The notes: generated by a model not told the origin, from the sequence alone. DNA of 64,000 nt from Curvibacter lanceolatus ATCC 14669 (GCF_000381265.1 NZ_KB906258.1:157463-221462); one strand, 5' to 3'; shown: positions 27,814 through 37,786, counted from the stretch's first letter. Program-made: numbers and translations.

Positions 27814-29604
27814 TCAATCGAGCATGGCAATCGCGGTGGGCGCGTCCGCCGCACTGCCAGCCAGGTCTTCGAACTCGTTGATCTGGTCGATCTCGGTGCC
27901 CATGGCGATGTTGGTCACCCGCTCCAGCAGCAGCTCGATGACCACCGGCGTGCGGTGCTCGGCCATCCAGGCCTCGGCCTGTTGCACCGCGGGGGCAAAC
28001 TCGTCGGGGCGGTGCACGCGGATGGCCTTGCAGCCCAGGCCCTCGACCACCTTCACGTGGTCCACGCCGTAGCTGCGGGCCGGCTCGTCGGCCTCGGTGT
28101 TGAGGTTGTCGAAGGCCAGTTGCACGCAGTAGTCCATCGAGAAGCTGCGCTGCGCCTGGCGGATCAGGCCCAGGTAGCTGTTGTTGACCAGCACATGGAT
28201 GTAGGGCAGCTTGAACTGCGCGCCCACAGCCAGCTCTTCGAGCATGAACTGGAAGTCGTAATCGCCCGACAGCGCCACGATCTTGCGCGCCGGGTCGGCC
28301 ACCCGCACGCCCAGGGCGGCCGGCAGGGTCCAGCCCAGCGGGCCGGCCTGGCCGCAGTTGATCCAATGGCGCGGGTGGTAGACGTGCAGGAACTGCGCGG
28401 CCGCGATCTGCGACAGGCCGATGGTCGAGACATAGCAGGTGTCGCGACCAAAGGCGTTGTTCATGCACTGGTAGACGCGCTGCGGCTTCATGGGCACCTG
28501 GTCGAAGTGGGTCTTGCGCAGGTAATCGAGGCTTTGCTTGCGGGCCTGGCATTCGGCCAACCAGGCGCTGCGCGGGCGCAGGCGGCCTTCGGCCAGCCAC
28601 TCGCGGGCCACCTCGACCAGCAGGGCCAGGGCGGCACCGGCGTCGGACACGATGCCGTAGTCGGGCGCAAACACGCGCCCGATCTGGGTCGGCTCGATGT
28701 CGATGTGCACGAACTTGCGCCCGCGGGTGTAGACCTCGACCGAGCCGGTGTGGCGGTTCGCCCAGCGGTTGCCGATGCCCAGCACGAAGTCGCTGGCCAG
28801 CAGGTTGGCATTGCCGTAGCGGTGGCTGGTCTGCAGGCCGCACATGCCCACCATCAGCGGGTGGTCGTCGGGGAGGCTGCCCCAGCCCATCAGGGTGGGG
28901 ATCACGGGCAGCTGCAGCAGCTCGGCCAGCTCGACCAGCAGGCCGCAGGCATCGGCGTTGATGATGCCGCCACCGGCCACCAGCAGGGGCCGCTCGGCCG
29001 GGCTCAGCAGCTGCAGCGCGTGCTCCACCTGGGCCCGGGTGGCGCGCGGCTTCCAGGCCGGCAAGGGGGCGTAGGTGGCGGGGTCGAAGTCGATCTCGGC
29101 CAATTGCACATCGATGGGCAGGTCGATCAGCACCGGGCCAGGGCGGCCCGAGCGCATCAGGTGAAAGGCCTGCTGGAACACCCCCGGCACCTGGGCCGGC
29201 TCCATCACGGTGGTGGCCCATTTGGTGACCGGGCGGGCGATGGCGCTGATGTCGACGGCCTGGAAATCCTCCTTGTGCAGGCGGGCCCGCGGGGCCTGGC
29301 CGGTGATGCACAGAATCGGGATGGAGTCAGCACTGGCCGAGTACAGCCCGGTGACCATGTCGGTGCCGGCCGGGCCGCTGGTGCCGATGCACACGCCGAT
29401 GTTGCCGGCCACGGCTCGGGTGTAGCCCTCGGCCATGTGCGAGGCGGCCTCCACGTGGCGCGCCAGGATGCGGCCGATGCCGCCATGCGCCTTGAGGGCC
29501 GCATACAGCGGGTTGATGGCGGCGCCGGGCACGCCGAACGCCACACTCACACCTTCTTTTTCGAGGATGCAGACCGCTGCCTCGATCGCCTTCATTCTTG
29601 CCAT
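27814..29604 (-). CDS. gcl: Glyoxylate carboligase (tartronate semialdehyde synthase)
   Basis: 596 aa, the usual length. TPP-enzyme fold: the N-terminal [19 protein letters not shown] carries Val where other TPP enzymes have the catalytic Glu, the hallmark of Gcl. The TPP/Mg motif is [15 protein letters not shown]...NNSYLG. Joins two glyoxylates to tartronate semialdehyde plus CO2 (FAD is structural). ATG 29604 ([10 protein letters not shown]) is the likely start; MKAIEAA three codons later is possible. First gene of the operon, divergent from a LysR gene. Confidence 0.97.
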   Translation of the reverse strand: MARMKAIEAAVCILEKEGVSVAFGVPGAAINPLYAALKAHGGIGRILARHVEAASHMAEGYTRAVAGNIGVCIGTSGPAGTDMVTGLYSASADSIPILCITGQAPRARLHKEDFQAVDISAIARPVTKWATTVMEPAQVPGVFQQAFHLMRSGRPGPVLIDLPIDVQLAEIDFDPATYAPLPAWKPRATRAQVEHALQLLSPAERPLLVAGGGIINADACGLLVELAELLQLPVIPTLMGWGSLPDDHPLMVGMCGLQTSHRYGNANLLASDFVLGIGNRWANRHTGSVEVYTRGRKFVHIDIEPTQIGRVFAPDYGIVSDAGAALALLVEVAREWLAEGRLRPRSAWLAECQARKQSLDYLRKTHFDQVPMKPQRVYQCMNNAFGRDTCYVSTIGLSQIAAAQFLHVYHPRHWINCGQAGPLGWTLPAALGVRVADPARKIVALSGDYDFQFMLEELAVGAQFKLPYIHVLVNNSYLGLIRQAQRSFSMDYCVQLAFDNLNTEADEPARSYGVDHVKVVEGLGCKAIRVHRPDEFAPAVQQAEAWMAEHRTPVVIELLLERVTNIAMGTEIDQINEFEDLAGSAADAPTAIAMLD

Positions 29605-29683
29605 GTCGTCTCCTTGGGTGAACCCTGTCGGGGTGGACGAAATTTAGGCGGCACCGGCCCTGGCCGGAATGCCCGGGTGGGCC

Positions 29684-29694
29684 ATAAAATTTAT
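29684..29694. promoter_or_regulatory. Small AT palindrome in the gcl-LysR gap
   Basis: ATAAAATTTAT is an 11-bp inverted repeat, conspicuously AT-rich in a GC-rich gap between divergent gcl and the LysR gene. It could be part of the LysR operator or a -10 region. Confidence 0.35.
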
Positions 29695-29765
29695 TCGCTG
29701 CTGGAATGACTGTCGGATCGACGGCAGCGCACACTGCAATCCCCAAGAAGAGCCAGGAGACTGCG

Positions 29766-30674
29766 ATGGACCGTTTCGACGCCATGAATCTGTTTGTTCG
29801 GGTGGTGGAATCCGGCAGCTTCACCAAGGTGGCGAAAGAGTTCGCGACCACCCAGCCCACCGTCACCAAGCAGGTGGCGGCCCTGGAGGCCCAGCTCAAG
29901 GTGAGGCTGCTCAACCGCAACACGCGCGGGGTCAGCCTGACCGAGCCCGGCGCGCTGTACTACGAGCGCTGCAAGGCCATCCTGGGCCAGGTGAGCGAGG
30001 CCGAGGAGGTGGTGAAGGTGCGCCAGACGCAGGTGAACGGTTTGCTGCGCGTGGGCAGTTCGGTGGCTTTCGGCAGACGGGTGGTTGTGCCCCTGGTGCT
30101 GGAGTTCATGGCCCGGCACCCGCAGGTGAAGGTGGACCTGAGTTTTGACGACCGCTACACCGATCTGGTGGCCCAGGGCATCGATGTGGCGATCCGCCTG
30201 GGCAAGCTGGCCGACTCGGGCCTGGGAGCGCGCAGCCTGGGCCAGAACCCCTGGGCCCTGGTGGCCTCGCCCACCTACCTGCGGCGCCACGGCACGCCGC
30301 GCAAACCCGGCGAGCTGCGCGGGCACGATGCGCTGATCTACAGCAGCGTGCAGGGCGACGACTTCTGGCGCCTGCGCACGCCGGCGGGCGAGCTGGTGAA
30401 CGTGCCGGTGAGCGGGCGCATGCGCTCCAACAACCTGTCGGCCCTGCTGGCGGCCGCGCGGGCCCACCTGGGGGTGGCCGCCCTGCCCCGCTATGTGGCG
30501 GCCGAATCACTGGCCAGCGGTCGGGTGGTCGAGGTGCTCAAGACCTGCCAGCTGCCCGAGCAGGAGATCCACGCCGTGTTCCCTTCGCCCCGGCTGTTGC
30601 CGCAGAAGGTTTCGTCCTTCGTGGCCTTCATGCAGGGGCGGTTCGAGGCGCGCTGGTGGGAGCAGCTGAAGTGA
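29766..30674 (+). CDS. LysR family regulator, divergent from the gcl operon
   Basis: 302 aa from ATG 29766 (MDRFDAMNLFVRVVESGSF), preceded by CAGGAG. N-terminal helix-turn-helix SFTKVAKEFATTQPTVTKQV and a CrgA/DmlR-like effector domain. Lies 161 bp from gcl and, on its other side, converges with the glycerate kinase gene (18 bp). Likely regulator of glyoxylate/glycerate genes (inferred). Confidence 0.9.
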   Translation: MDRFDAMNLFVRVVESGSFTKVAKEFATTQPTVTKQVAALEAQLKVRLLNRNTRGVSLTEPGALYYERCKAILGQVSEAEEVVKVRQTQVNGLLRVGSSVAFGRRVVVPLVLEFMARHPQVKVDLSFDDRYTDLVAQGIDVAIRLGKLADSGLGARSLGQNPWALVASPTYLRRHGTPRKPGELRGHDALIYSSVQGDDFWRLRTPAGELVNVPVSGRMRSNNLSALLAAARAHLGVAALPRYVAAESLASGRVVEVLKTCQLPEQEIHAVFPSPRLLPQKVSSFVAFMQGRFEARWWEQLK

Positions 30675-30692
30675 TCCCACCGCGCCGGTGCC

Positions 30693-32063
30693 TCAATCCA
30701 GGATCAGCATCGCCCGGAAGTCGTTCACATTGGTGTGGGTGGGGCCGGTGATGACCAGATCGCCCAGGGCCTCAAAGTAGCCATAGGCATCGTTGCGGTC
30801 GAGAAACTGCTCCACCTTCAGGCCCAGGGCCTGGGCACGGGCCAGGGTGTCGGGGCTGACGCAGGCGCCGGCGTTGTCTTCCACGCCATCGATGCCATCG
30901 GTATCCGCCGCCAGGGCCCACACCCGCGGCTGCCCCTGCAGGGCCTGGGCCAGGCCCAGGCAGAACTCGCCGGCACGGCCACCGCGCCCACGCGGGCTGC
31001 CGGCGGGCTGCGGACGGATCGTCACCGTGGTCTCACCGCCCGACAAGATGACGCAGGGCCGGGCAAAAGGCTGGCCCTGCTGGGCCACCGAACGGGCCAG
31101 CGCGGCATGCACCTTGCCCACCTCGCGCGATTCGCCCTCGATCTCGTCGGACAGCACATAGGCCGCAATGCCGGCGGCGCGGGCCACCTCGGCCGCCACC
31201 TCCAGCGACTGGCGCGGGGTGGCGATCAGCTGCACCTCATGGCCCGCGAACACCGCGTCGCCGGGCTTGGGGGTTTCGAGCGCACCGGCCTGCAATTGAG
31301 CGTGCACCGCCGCAGGCACCTCGATGCCGTAGCGGGCCAGGATGGCCAGTGCCTCGGCGCAGCTGCTGGCATCGGGCACGGTGGGGCCGCTGGCGATCAC
31401 CGAAGGGTCATCGCCCGGCACGTCGCTGATGGTCAGCGTGATCACCCGCGCCGGCGCGCAGGCCGCGGCCAGGCGACCGCCCTTGATGCGCGACAGGTGC
31501 TTGCGCACGCAGTTCATCTCGCCGATGCTGGCGCCGCTGTGCAGCAACTCGCGGTTGATGCGCTGCTTGTCCTCCAGGCTCAGGCCCTCGGCCGGCAGGG
31601 TCAGCAGGGCCGAGCCACCGCCCGAGATCAGGCACAGCACCAGGTCGTCCTCGGTCAGGCCTTCGGTCAGTTGCAGGATGCGCTGGGCCGCGGCCAGGCC
31701 CGCCGCATCGGGCACGGGGTGCGAGGCCTCGAGCACTTCGATGCGTTCGGGCAGGCCGACGGGGCGCGGCGGAATGTGGTGGTAGCGCGTGACCACCAGG
31801 CCCGACAGCGGCGCCTCGGCCGGCCACAGCGCCTCGACCGCCTGGGCCATCGAGGCCCCGGCCTTGCCCGCGCCCAGCACCAGGGTGCGCCCCTTGGGTG
31901 GCAGGGGCAGGTGACGCGCCAGTCCTTGCAGCGGCTGGGCGCGCCAGACGGCCTGCGCATACAGGTGTTGCAAGAAGGCCTGCGGATCCGCGCTGGGGCT
32001 GGGGCAGACAGCGCCCTGCAGATCGAGGGCGACGCGATGTTGGGGGGCTTGTGGGGCAGTCAT
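30693..32063 (-). CDS. Glycerate 2-kinase (MOFRL/DUF4147 family)
   Basis: 456 aa from ATG 32063 (MTAPQAPQH). Family motifs: VLGAGKAGASMAQAVE, ISGGGSALLTLP, NCVRKHLSRIKGGRLA, ISDVPGDDPSVIASGP and the C-terminal ILSGGETTVTIR with DTDGIDG. These type II kinases (TtuD/GckA) phosphorylate D-glycerate to 2-phosphoglycerate. Often annotated as hydroxypyruvate reductase (TtuD), but the fold is that of a kinase. Completes the glyoxylate-to-glycolysis route with gcl-hyi-glxR. Confidence 0.9.
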   Translation of the reverse strand: MTAPQAPQHRVALDLQGAVCPSPSADPQAFLQHLYAQAVWRAQPLQGLARHLPLPPKGRTLVLGAGKAGASMAQAVEALWPAEAPLSGLVVTRYHHIPPRPVGLPERIEVLEASHPVPDAAGLAAAQRILQLTEGLTEDDLVLCLISGGGSALLTLPAEGLSLEDKQRINRELLHSGASIGEMNCVRKHLSRIKGGRLAAACAPARVITLTISDVPGDDPSVIASGPTVPDASSCAEALAILARYGIEVPAAVHAQLQAGALETPKPGDAVFAGHEVQLIATPRQSLEVAAEVARAAGIAAYVLSDEIEGESREVGKVHAALARSVAQQGQPFARPCVILSGGETTVTIRPQPAGSPRGRGGRAGEFCLGLAQALQGQPRVWALAADTDGIDGVEDNAGACVSPDTLARAQALGLKVEQFLDRNDAYGYFEALGDLVITGPTHTNVNDFRAMLILD

Positions 32064-32193
32064 GGCCTGATTGTGCCAAGCCTCGCGCAACACGCTTGCC
32101 CCCCGCCCGGTCAAAACTGCTTTACCTCGCGTCATGCACCGGTCACAGGCCCGGTTCAGAATCCCCCGTCTTCGTCCATCCTCAGGAGTGCGC

Positions 32194-34059
32194 TTGAACC
32201 GATCCTCATTCGAAGCCCAGGCCGTAGCCCGGGTGGTGACGCCGGAACATGGCCTGAGCCTGGCGCCCGGTCGCCTGGCCACTCTGATGGAAAAGCAAGC
32301 GCTGCACTGCGTGTTCCAACCGATTGCCGACCTGCGCAGCGGCTCGATCTTCGGCCACGAGGCGCTGATCCGCGGCCCAGCCGGCACCGAGTGGGAGCGC
32401 CCCGATGTGCTGCTGGCCCTGGCCCAGCAGGAAGACCTGCTGTTCGAGTTCGAGCTGTTCTGTGTGCACACGGCCCTGGTTCAATGGGGTCAGGCGGGCG
32501 AGCCGGGGCGGCTGTTCGTCAACATCAGCGCCGACGCGCTGGTCGAGGCCATGCGCCTGCAAGAGGCCGAATCACTGATCGAGGCCGCACGCCGCTGCGG
32601 GGTGTCGCCCCGCATGCTGGTGATGGAGATCACCGAGCACGAGCGGGTGGGCGACATGGAGCAGTTGCACGCCGCCGTGCAGCACCTGCACGCCGCCGGC
32701 ATCACCCTGGCCCTGGACGATTTTGGCGACGGGCGCTCCAGCCTGCGCCTGTGGTCGGAGGTGAAACCCGCCTACGTGAAGATCGACAAATACTTCACGC
32801 GGGCCCTGGACCAGCGCACCGAATGCCTGCAAGTGGTCAACGCACTCAAGGGCATTTCAGAAGTGTTCGGCTCGGTGCTGATCGCCGAGGGCATCGAGAC
32901 CACCGACGACCTGCGCGTGCTGCGCGACCTGGGCATTGCCTACGGCCAGGGCTATCTGCTGGGCCGCCCGGCGCGCGAAGTAGCGCAGGCGGTGGTCGAT
33001 GCCGCGCTGACGGTCATGCACGACCGCCGCGTGTCGGTGTTGCCGCAACTGCAGCAGACCGCCCGCCCGGGGGTGTTGCGCCACCTGCCCGTGATCCAGG
33101 CCCCTGCCGTGGCCATGGGCTGCACCAACAACGAGTTGGCCGAGGTGTTCAAGGCCCGGCCCGAACTGCACGCGCTGGCCATCGTGGACGGCGAGCGGCC
33201 GGTGGGGCTGATCAACCGCCAGCAGTTCATGAACCATTACGCCACCCTGTACTTTCGTGAGGTGCATGGCCGCAAACCTTGCCTGGCCTATGCCAACCAC
33301 TCGCCTCGGGTGGTGGAGCTGGACTACGACGTGGACGAGCTGGTGGGCATCCTGACCTCGCAGGACCAGCGCTACCTGAACGACGGCTTCATCGTCACCG
33401 ACAACGGCCGCTACGTGGGCCTGGGCACCGGCGACCAACTGGTGCGCTCGGTGACCGAGGCGCGCATCGAGGCGGCCCGCCACGCCAACCCCCTGACCTT
33501 TCTGCCCGGCAACATCCCGATCAGCATGCACATCGACCGCCTGCTGACCAGCGGCAGCGAGTTCGTGGCCTGCTACGCCGACCTGAACCACTTCAAGCCC
33601 TTCAACGACCAGTATGGCTACTGGCGCGGTGACGAGATGATCCGGCTGGTGGCCCGGCTGTGCGTGAGCCACTGCGATGCCCGGCGCGACTTTGTGGGGC
33701 ATGTGGGCGGCGACGACTTCATGATCCTGTTCCAGAGCAACAACTGGCAGCAACGCTGCGAAGCCATCATTGAAGAGTTTGCGCGTGAGGCCCTGGCCTT
33801 GTTTGACGACACCGCCCGGCAGGCCGGGGGCATCGAAGCCGAGGACCGGCACGGCGTGAAGCGCTTCTTTCCGTGCACCACGTTGTCGATCGGCGCGGTC
33901 CGGGTGCTGCGCGGCCAATACGAGTCGGCCGAGCAGGTGGCCAACGAGGCCGCCCTGGCCAAGCACGACGCCAAGCAGAGCCACAGCGGCCTGCATGTGC
34001 GCGGGCCTCAGTTGCCCGGGCCCCTGATGGCTCCAGCGCCGCTGCAGCGGGCCGCCTGA
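32194..34059 (+). CDS. EAL-CBS-GGDEF protein (c-di-GMP turnover)
   Basis: 621 aa if started at TTG 32194 with AGGAG 5 nt upstream; an ATG at 32134 is the alternative. The N-terminal EAL domain (about 20-260) has FQPIADLRSGSIFGHEALIRG, NISADAL, EITEHE, DDFGDG, KIDKYF and AEGIET, so phosphodiesterase residues look intact. A CBS-pair region (about 270-430) follows, then a C-terminal GGDEF domain with a divergent site HVGGDDF. Predicted c-di-GMP phosphodiesterase with a nucleotide-sensing CBS pair. It is unrelated to the flanking purine genes. Confidence 0.88.
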   Translation: MNRSSFEAQAVARVVTPEHGLSLAPGRLATLMEKQALHCVFQPIADLRSGSIFGHEALIRGPAGTEWERPDVLLALAQQEDLLFEFELFCVHTALVQWGQAGEPGRLFVNISADALVEAMRLQEAESLIEAARRCGVSPRMLVMEITEHERVGDMEQLHAAVQHLHAAGITLALDDFGDGRSSLRLWSEVKPAYVKIDKYFTRALDQRTECLQVVNALKGISEVFGSVLIAEGIETTDDLRVLRDLGIAYGQGYLLGRPAREVAQAVVDAALTVMHDRRVSVLPQLQQTARPGVLRHLPVIQAPAVAMGCTNNELAEVFKARPELHALAIVDGERPVGLINRQQFMNHYATLYFREVHGRKPCLAYANHSPRVVELDYDVDELVGILTSQDQRYLNDGFIVTDNGRYVGLGTGDQLVRSVTEARIEAARHANPLTFLPGNIPISMHIDRLLTSGSEFVACYADLNHFKPFNDQYGYWRGDEMIRLVARLCVSHCDARRDFVGHVGGDDFMILFQSNNWQQRCEAIIEEFAREALALFDDTARQAGGIEAEDRHGVKRFFPCTTLSIGAVRVLRGQYESAEQVANEAALAKHDAKQSHSGLHVRGPQLPGPLMAPAPLQRAA

Positions 34060-34083
34060 GGCGCCCCAGGCCCCAGCACCAAA

Positions 34084-35493
34084 TCAGCGCCGGCCCAGGG
34101 CCGTCACCGCCAATTGCAGGGCCAGGCGGTTGTGGCGCTCGATCAAGGGGGGCAGATCGAGCGTGGTGAGCTGCCCGTCACGCACCACCACCCGGCCGTT
34201 GACCACGGTGTGGCGGGCCTTGGCCGGGGCACACAAAAGCAGCGCGCCCACGGGGTCGTGCACGGCGCCGCCGGCCAGGTCGAGGCTGCCCAGGTCGAAC
34301 ACCGCCAGATCGGCGCACTGGCCCACGGCCAGCGAGCCGATGTCGGCGCGCCCCAGCACCTCGGCCCCACCCCGGGTGGCCAGGGCCAGGGCGTCGCGGG
34401 CCTTCATCTCGGCCGGGCCGGCATCGCAGCCAAAGGGCTCCAGGGCGCGGCCAACCCGGGCCAGCAGCATGGCCTGACGCGCCTCGCCCAGCATGTGGGC
34501 GCCATCGTTGCTGGCGCTGCCGTCCACCCCCAGGCCCACGGGCACGCCCGCGTCGAGCATGCGGCGGATCGGGGCGATGCCCGAGGCCAAGCGCATGTTG
34601 CTGCAGGGGCAGTGCGCCACCCCGGTGCGGGTGCGGGCAAACAGCGACATGCCGGCCGCGTCGAGCTTGACGCAGTGGGCATGCCACACATCGTGCCCCA
34701 CCCAGCCCAACTGCTCGGCGTATTCGGCCGGCGTGCAGCCGAACTTGTCGCGGCTGTAGGCGATGTCGTGGTCGTTCTCGGCCAGGTGGGTGTGCAGGCG
34801 CACGCCATGCGCCCGGGCCAGCAAGGCCGATTCGCGCATCAGATCGCGGCTGACGCTGAAGGGCGAGCACGGGGCCACCGCCACCTGCACCATGGCGCCG
34901 TGGCGAGGGTCGTGCCAGCACTCGATCAGGCGCTGGGTGTCGCGCAGGATGGCGTCTTCGCGTTCGACCACTTCATCGGGCGGCAGGCCGCCCTGCGAAC
35001 GGCCCACGCTCATGCTGCCGCGGGTGGCGACAAAGCGCATGCCGATGGCCTGGGCGGCTTCAATGCTGTCGTCCAGGCGCACGCCGTTGGGGTAGATGTA
35101 GAGGTGGTCGCTGCTGGTGGTGCAGCCGCTGAGCAGCAGCTCGGCCATGGCCACCTGGGTAGATACCTGCACCATCTCGGGCGTCAAGCCGGCCCAGATG
35201 GGGTAGAGCCCCTGCAGCCACGAGAACAGCTCGGCATCCTGCACCGCCGGTATCGCCCGGGTGAGCGACTGGTACATGTGGTGGTGGGTGTTGACCAGGC
35301 CGGGCGTGACCAAGCAGCCGCGCAGGTCGAGCACCTCGTCGGCCTGCTCGGCCAAATCGGCCAGATCGGCCGCTGGGCCGATGGCCTCGATGCGGTGGCC
35401 GCGGATGAACACCGAAGCATCGCTCAGCTCGCGGCGCTGCTCGTCAAAAGTGGCGACGCAACGGGCGTTGCGCAGCAGCAGGGTCTTGCTCAT
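34084..35493 (-). CDS. 8-oxoguanine/guanine-type aminohydrolase
   Basis: 469 aa from ATG 35493 (MSKTLLLRNARCV). Amidohydrolase superfamily: metal site NTHHHMYQSLTR, HTHLAENDHDI, WHAHCVKLDAAG and GLGVDGSASNDGAHM. This subgroup (ATZ/TRZ-like) includes 8-oxoguanine deaminase, which turns 8-oxoguanine into urate, and some guanine deaminases. Its place 13 bp downstream of puuD supports a product feeding urate metabolism. Exact substrate is inferred. Confidence 0.85.
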   Translation of the reverse strand: MSKTLLLRNARCVATFDEQRRELSDASVFIRGHRIEAIGPAADLADLAEQADEVLDLRGCLVTPGLVNTHHHMYQSLTRAIPAVQDAELFSWLQGLYPIWAGLTPEMVQVSTQVAMAELLLSGCTTSSDHLYIYPNGVRLDDSIEAAQAIGMRFVATRGSMSVGRSQGGLPPDEVVEREDAILRDTQRLIECWHDPRHGAMVQVAVAPCSPFSVSRDLMRESALLARAHGVRLHTHLAENDHDIAYSRDKFGCTPAEYAEQLGWVGHDVWHAHCVKLDAAGMSLFARTRTGVAHCPCSNMRLASGIAPIRRMLDAGVPVGLGVDGSASNDGAHMLGEARQAMLLARVGRALEPFGCDAGPAEMKARDALALATRGGAEVLGRADIGSLAVGQCADLAVFDLGSLDLAGGAVHDPVGALLLCAPAKARHTVVNGRVVVRDGQLTTLDLPPLIERHNRLALQLAVTALGRR

Positions 35494-35506
35494 GACAGGC
35501 CAGCGA

Positions 35507-36715
35507 TCAGGGGGTGGTGGGGGCACCGGCCTGGAACCAGGCGCCGATCAGGGCGCGCTCCTCGTCGGTGATGCCAGTGGCGTTGTTCATGGGCATGATC
35601 TTGGTGACCACGGCCTGCTGGTAGACCGCCTGGGCATGGGCCTTGACCTGCTCGGGCGAATCCAGGCGCACGTTCTTCATCTGCACGGCCTCGCCATGGC
35701 ACATGTAGCAGCGCGCGGACAACACCTGCTGCACCTGGGCAAAGGTGACGGCCGGTTGAGCCGCCGAGGCGGCCACGGGCGCCACCGGGGCCGGACGCAG
35801 CCAGACGATCAGCCCCAGCAGCACCACCACGCCGGCGGCGGCATAGGGCCAGGGGTGGGCGTTGCGGCCCAGCTTGAAGCCGTGGCGCATCACAAAGAAC
35901 TGGCGGATGGCGGCGCCGGCGAACATCATGCCGATCAGCACCAGCCAGTTCTGCGGGTGGGTGTAGGTGAAGCTGTAGTGGTTGGACAGCATGGCAAACA
36001 GCACCGGCAGCGTGAAATAGGTGTTGTGCACGCTGCGCTGTTTGCCACGCTTGCCGTGAATGGGGTCGACCGGCAGGCCGTCCTTGATCTGCTGCACCAC
36101 GGTGCGCTGGCCCGGGATGATCCAGAAGAACACGTTGGCACTCATCGAGGTGGCGATCATGGCGCCCATCAGCAAGAAGGCGGCACGGCCGGCAAACCAG
36201 TGGCAGGCCAGCCACGAGGCCACGCAGACCAGCACCAGCACCAGGGCGCCCACGATGGCGTCGCCATTCTTGCGCTGGCCGAACACCCGGCAGATGCCGT
36301 CGTACAACAGCCAGAACACCACCAGAAAGCCCAGCGCCACGGCAATGGCCTCGGCAGGGGCCCAGTCCATGCGCGACTTGTCGATCAGGTAGGTGCTGGC
36401 GCTCCAGAGGTAGGAGACGGTGAACAGCGAAAAGCCGGTCAGCCAGGTGCTGTAGCTTTCCCAGTAGAACCAGTGCAGGTGCCCGGGCAGCTTGGGCGGT
36501 GACACGGCAAACTTGACGGGGTGGTAGAAACCCCCGCCGTGCACGGCCCACAGCTCACCACTCACGCCCTGGCGTTTCAGCTCGGGGTCTTCGGGCGGCG
36601 TGAGGCTGCTGTCCAGAAAAACGAAATAGAACGAGGAGCCAACCCAGGCGATGGCGGTGATGACGTGGACCCAGCGCAGCAGCAGGTTGGCCCAGTCCAG
36701 GAAATAGCTTTCCAT
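35507..36715 (-). CDS. puuD: Membrane urate hydroxylase with cytochrome c domain
   Basis: 402 aa from ATG 36715 (MESYFLDWANLLLRWVHVITAI). About eight membrane helices in the N-terminal 300 residues. The C-terminal cytochrome c domain has CYMCH (C336, C339, H340) and distal Met in KIMPMNN. PuuD oxidises urate to 5-hydroxyisourate, passing electrons to the respiratory chain rather than to O2 as uricase does. Product goes to UraH and UraD, encoded nearby. A GntR-type palindrome at 36881-36898 lies about 170 bp upstream. Confidence 0.94.
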   Translation of the reverse strand: MESYFLDWANLLLRWVHVITAIAWVGSSFYFVFLDSSLTPPEDPELKRQGVSGELWAVHGGGFYHPVKFAVSPPKLPGHLHWFYWESYSTWLTGFSLFTVSYLWSASTYLIDKSRMDWAPAEAIAVALGFLVVFWLLYDGICRVFGQRKNGDAIVGALVLVLVCVASWLACHWFAGRAAFLLMGAMIATSMSANVFFWIIPGQRTVVQQIKDGLPVDPIHGKRGKQRSVHNTYFTLPVLFAMLSNHYSFTYTHPQNWLVLIGMMFAGAAIRQFFVMRHGFKLGRNAHPWPYAAAGVVVLLGLIVWLRPAPVAPVAASAAQPAVTFAQVQQVLSARCYMCHGEAVQMKNVRLDSPEQVKAHAQAVYQQAVVTKIMPMNNATGITDEERALIGAWFQAGAPTTP

Positions 36716-36880
36716 TCTCAACTCCGGTGCCCCTGAACCAACAGGGCGGCACTTTGATGGTCTGCTCACCACTGCGGGCGCTGTGAGCAGAAGTTGGGGC
36801 CGCGGCCATGGGTTGGAAGAACCCCAGCTCCGCTGCGACCGGATGCAGAAAGGAGGTCGTTGTCACGGCCTCCTGACGGC

Positions 36881-36898
36881 AAAGTGTATACAGTTTTT
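36881..36898. promoter_or_regulatory. GntR-type operator upstream of puuD
   Basis: AAAGTGTATACAGTTTTT: inverted repeat centred on GTATAC with one mismatch across 16 bp. Nearly the same sequence occurs at 38891-38908 and 49691-49707. It lies in the 216-bp xdhC-puuD gap, about 170 bp before the puuD start. The TATACA could also be part of a -10 box, so binding would block transcription. Confidence 0.65.
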
Positions 36899-36931
36899 GA
36901 GCACCGTGCAGACGGATCGTCCGGCCCCGGA

Positions 36932-37786
36932 TCAGGGCTTTCCCGAAGCTGCCCCGGTGCCCGGAAGCTTTTGCAATAACTGTGCCGCCACCGCCACGGC
37001 AATGACCTCCGGCTGCTTGCCGCTGATGCCCGGCACACCGATGGGACAGGTGATGTGATCCAGCTCCTCGGCGGTGAAGCCACGCTCCTGCAGGCGCCGC
37101 TGGAAGGTGGCCCATTTGGTCTGGCTGCCGATCAGGCCGACAAACGGCAGGTCGCCACGTTCGCGCTGGCGGCGCAGACAGGCGGCCACGATGTCCAGGT
37201 CTTCGGCATGGCTGAAACTCATCACCAGCACCTGCGAACCCGGCACCAGGTCGGCCACCGCCCCTTGCACCGGATCGGAGTGCTCGGCCTCCACGTTCTC
37301 GGGCAGCTCGGGCGGGAAGATGCCGTCGCGGCTGTCGATCCAGCGCAGGCGAAACGGCAGCGGCGCCAGCACCCGCACCAGCGCGTGCCCCACATGGCCG
37401 CCACCAAACAGGGCCAGGGGCTGGCCGCCTTGCGCCAGTTCGGTGCGCAGGCGCTCGCGGTCGGCCGCCGTGACGCGCTCCAGGCTCAGGTGCACCACAC
37501 CGCCGCAGCACTGCCCCAGGCTGGGGCCCAGGGCATGGCGCTGCTGCTGCGGCCAGGGCGTGGCGGGGTCACGCAGGCCTTCGCGGGCGGCCAGGGTGGC
37601 CACCAGTTCCAGGTGGCCGCCGCCGATGGTGCCCAGCACGGACTCGGGCCACACCGCCATCCAGGCGCCCACCTCGCGCGGCACCGAGCCCTGGGTGCGC
37701 ACCACGCGCACCAAGCAGGCGGGTTCATCGTTCAGGCGCTGCAGCAATTGGGACAAAGCACTCATGGGCGCTGATTTTGCGTTCAT
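36932..37786 (-). CDS. xdhC: Xanthine dehydrogenase accessory protein (molybdenum cofactor sulfuration/insertion)
   Basis: About 284 aa from ATG 37786 (MNAKSAPMSALSQ). ATGs at 37798 and 37765 are alternatives. N-terminal XdhC/CoxI domain (VVRTQGSVPREVGAWMAV, IGGGHLELVAT, GQCCGGVV) and C-terminal Rossmann domain (ALFGGGHVGHALVRVLA; IGVPGISGKQPEVIAVA). XdhC binds molybdenum cofactor and loads it into XdhB. It is about 26 kb from xdhAB, in the urate operon region instead of next to them. Confidence 0.93.
   Translation of the reverse strand: MNAKSAPMSALSQLLQRLNDEPACLVRVVRTQGSVPREVGAWMAVWPESVLGTIGGGHLELVATLAAREGLRDPATPWPQQQRHALGPSLGQCCGGVVHLSLERVTAADRERLRTELAQGGQPLALFGGGHVGHALVRVLAPLPFRLRWIDSRDGIFPPELPENVEAEHSDPVQGAVADLVPGSQVLVMSFSHAEDLDIVAACLRRQRERGDLPFVGLIGSQTKWATFQRRLQERGFTAEELDHITCPIGVPGISGKQPEVIAVAVAAQLLQKLPGTGAASGKP

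Noticed and set aside
30693..32063. Hydroxypyruvate reductase (TtuD) naming
   Set aside because: No Rossmann NAD(P)H-binding motif; the MOFRL/DUF4147 motifs fit glycerate 2-kinase.
32074..32100. Sigma-54-like GGGCAAGCGTGTTGCG upstream of the glycerate kinase gene (minus strand)
   Set aside because: Spacing fits, but the predicted start leaves only about 12 nt before the ATG with no good ribosome-binding site. Chance matches are expected in GC-rich DNA.
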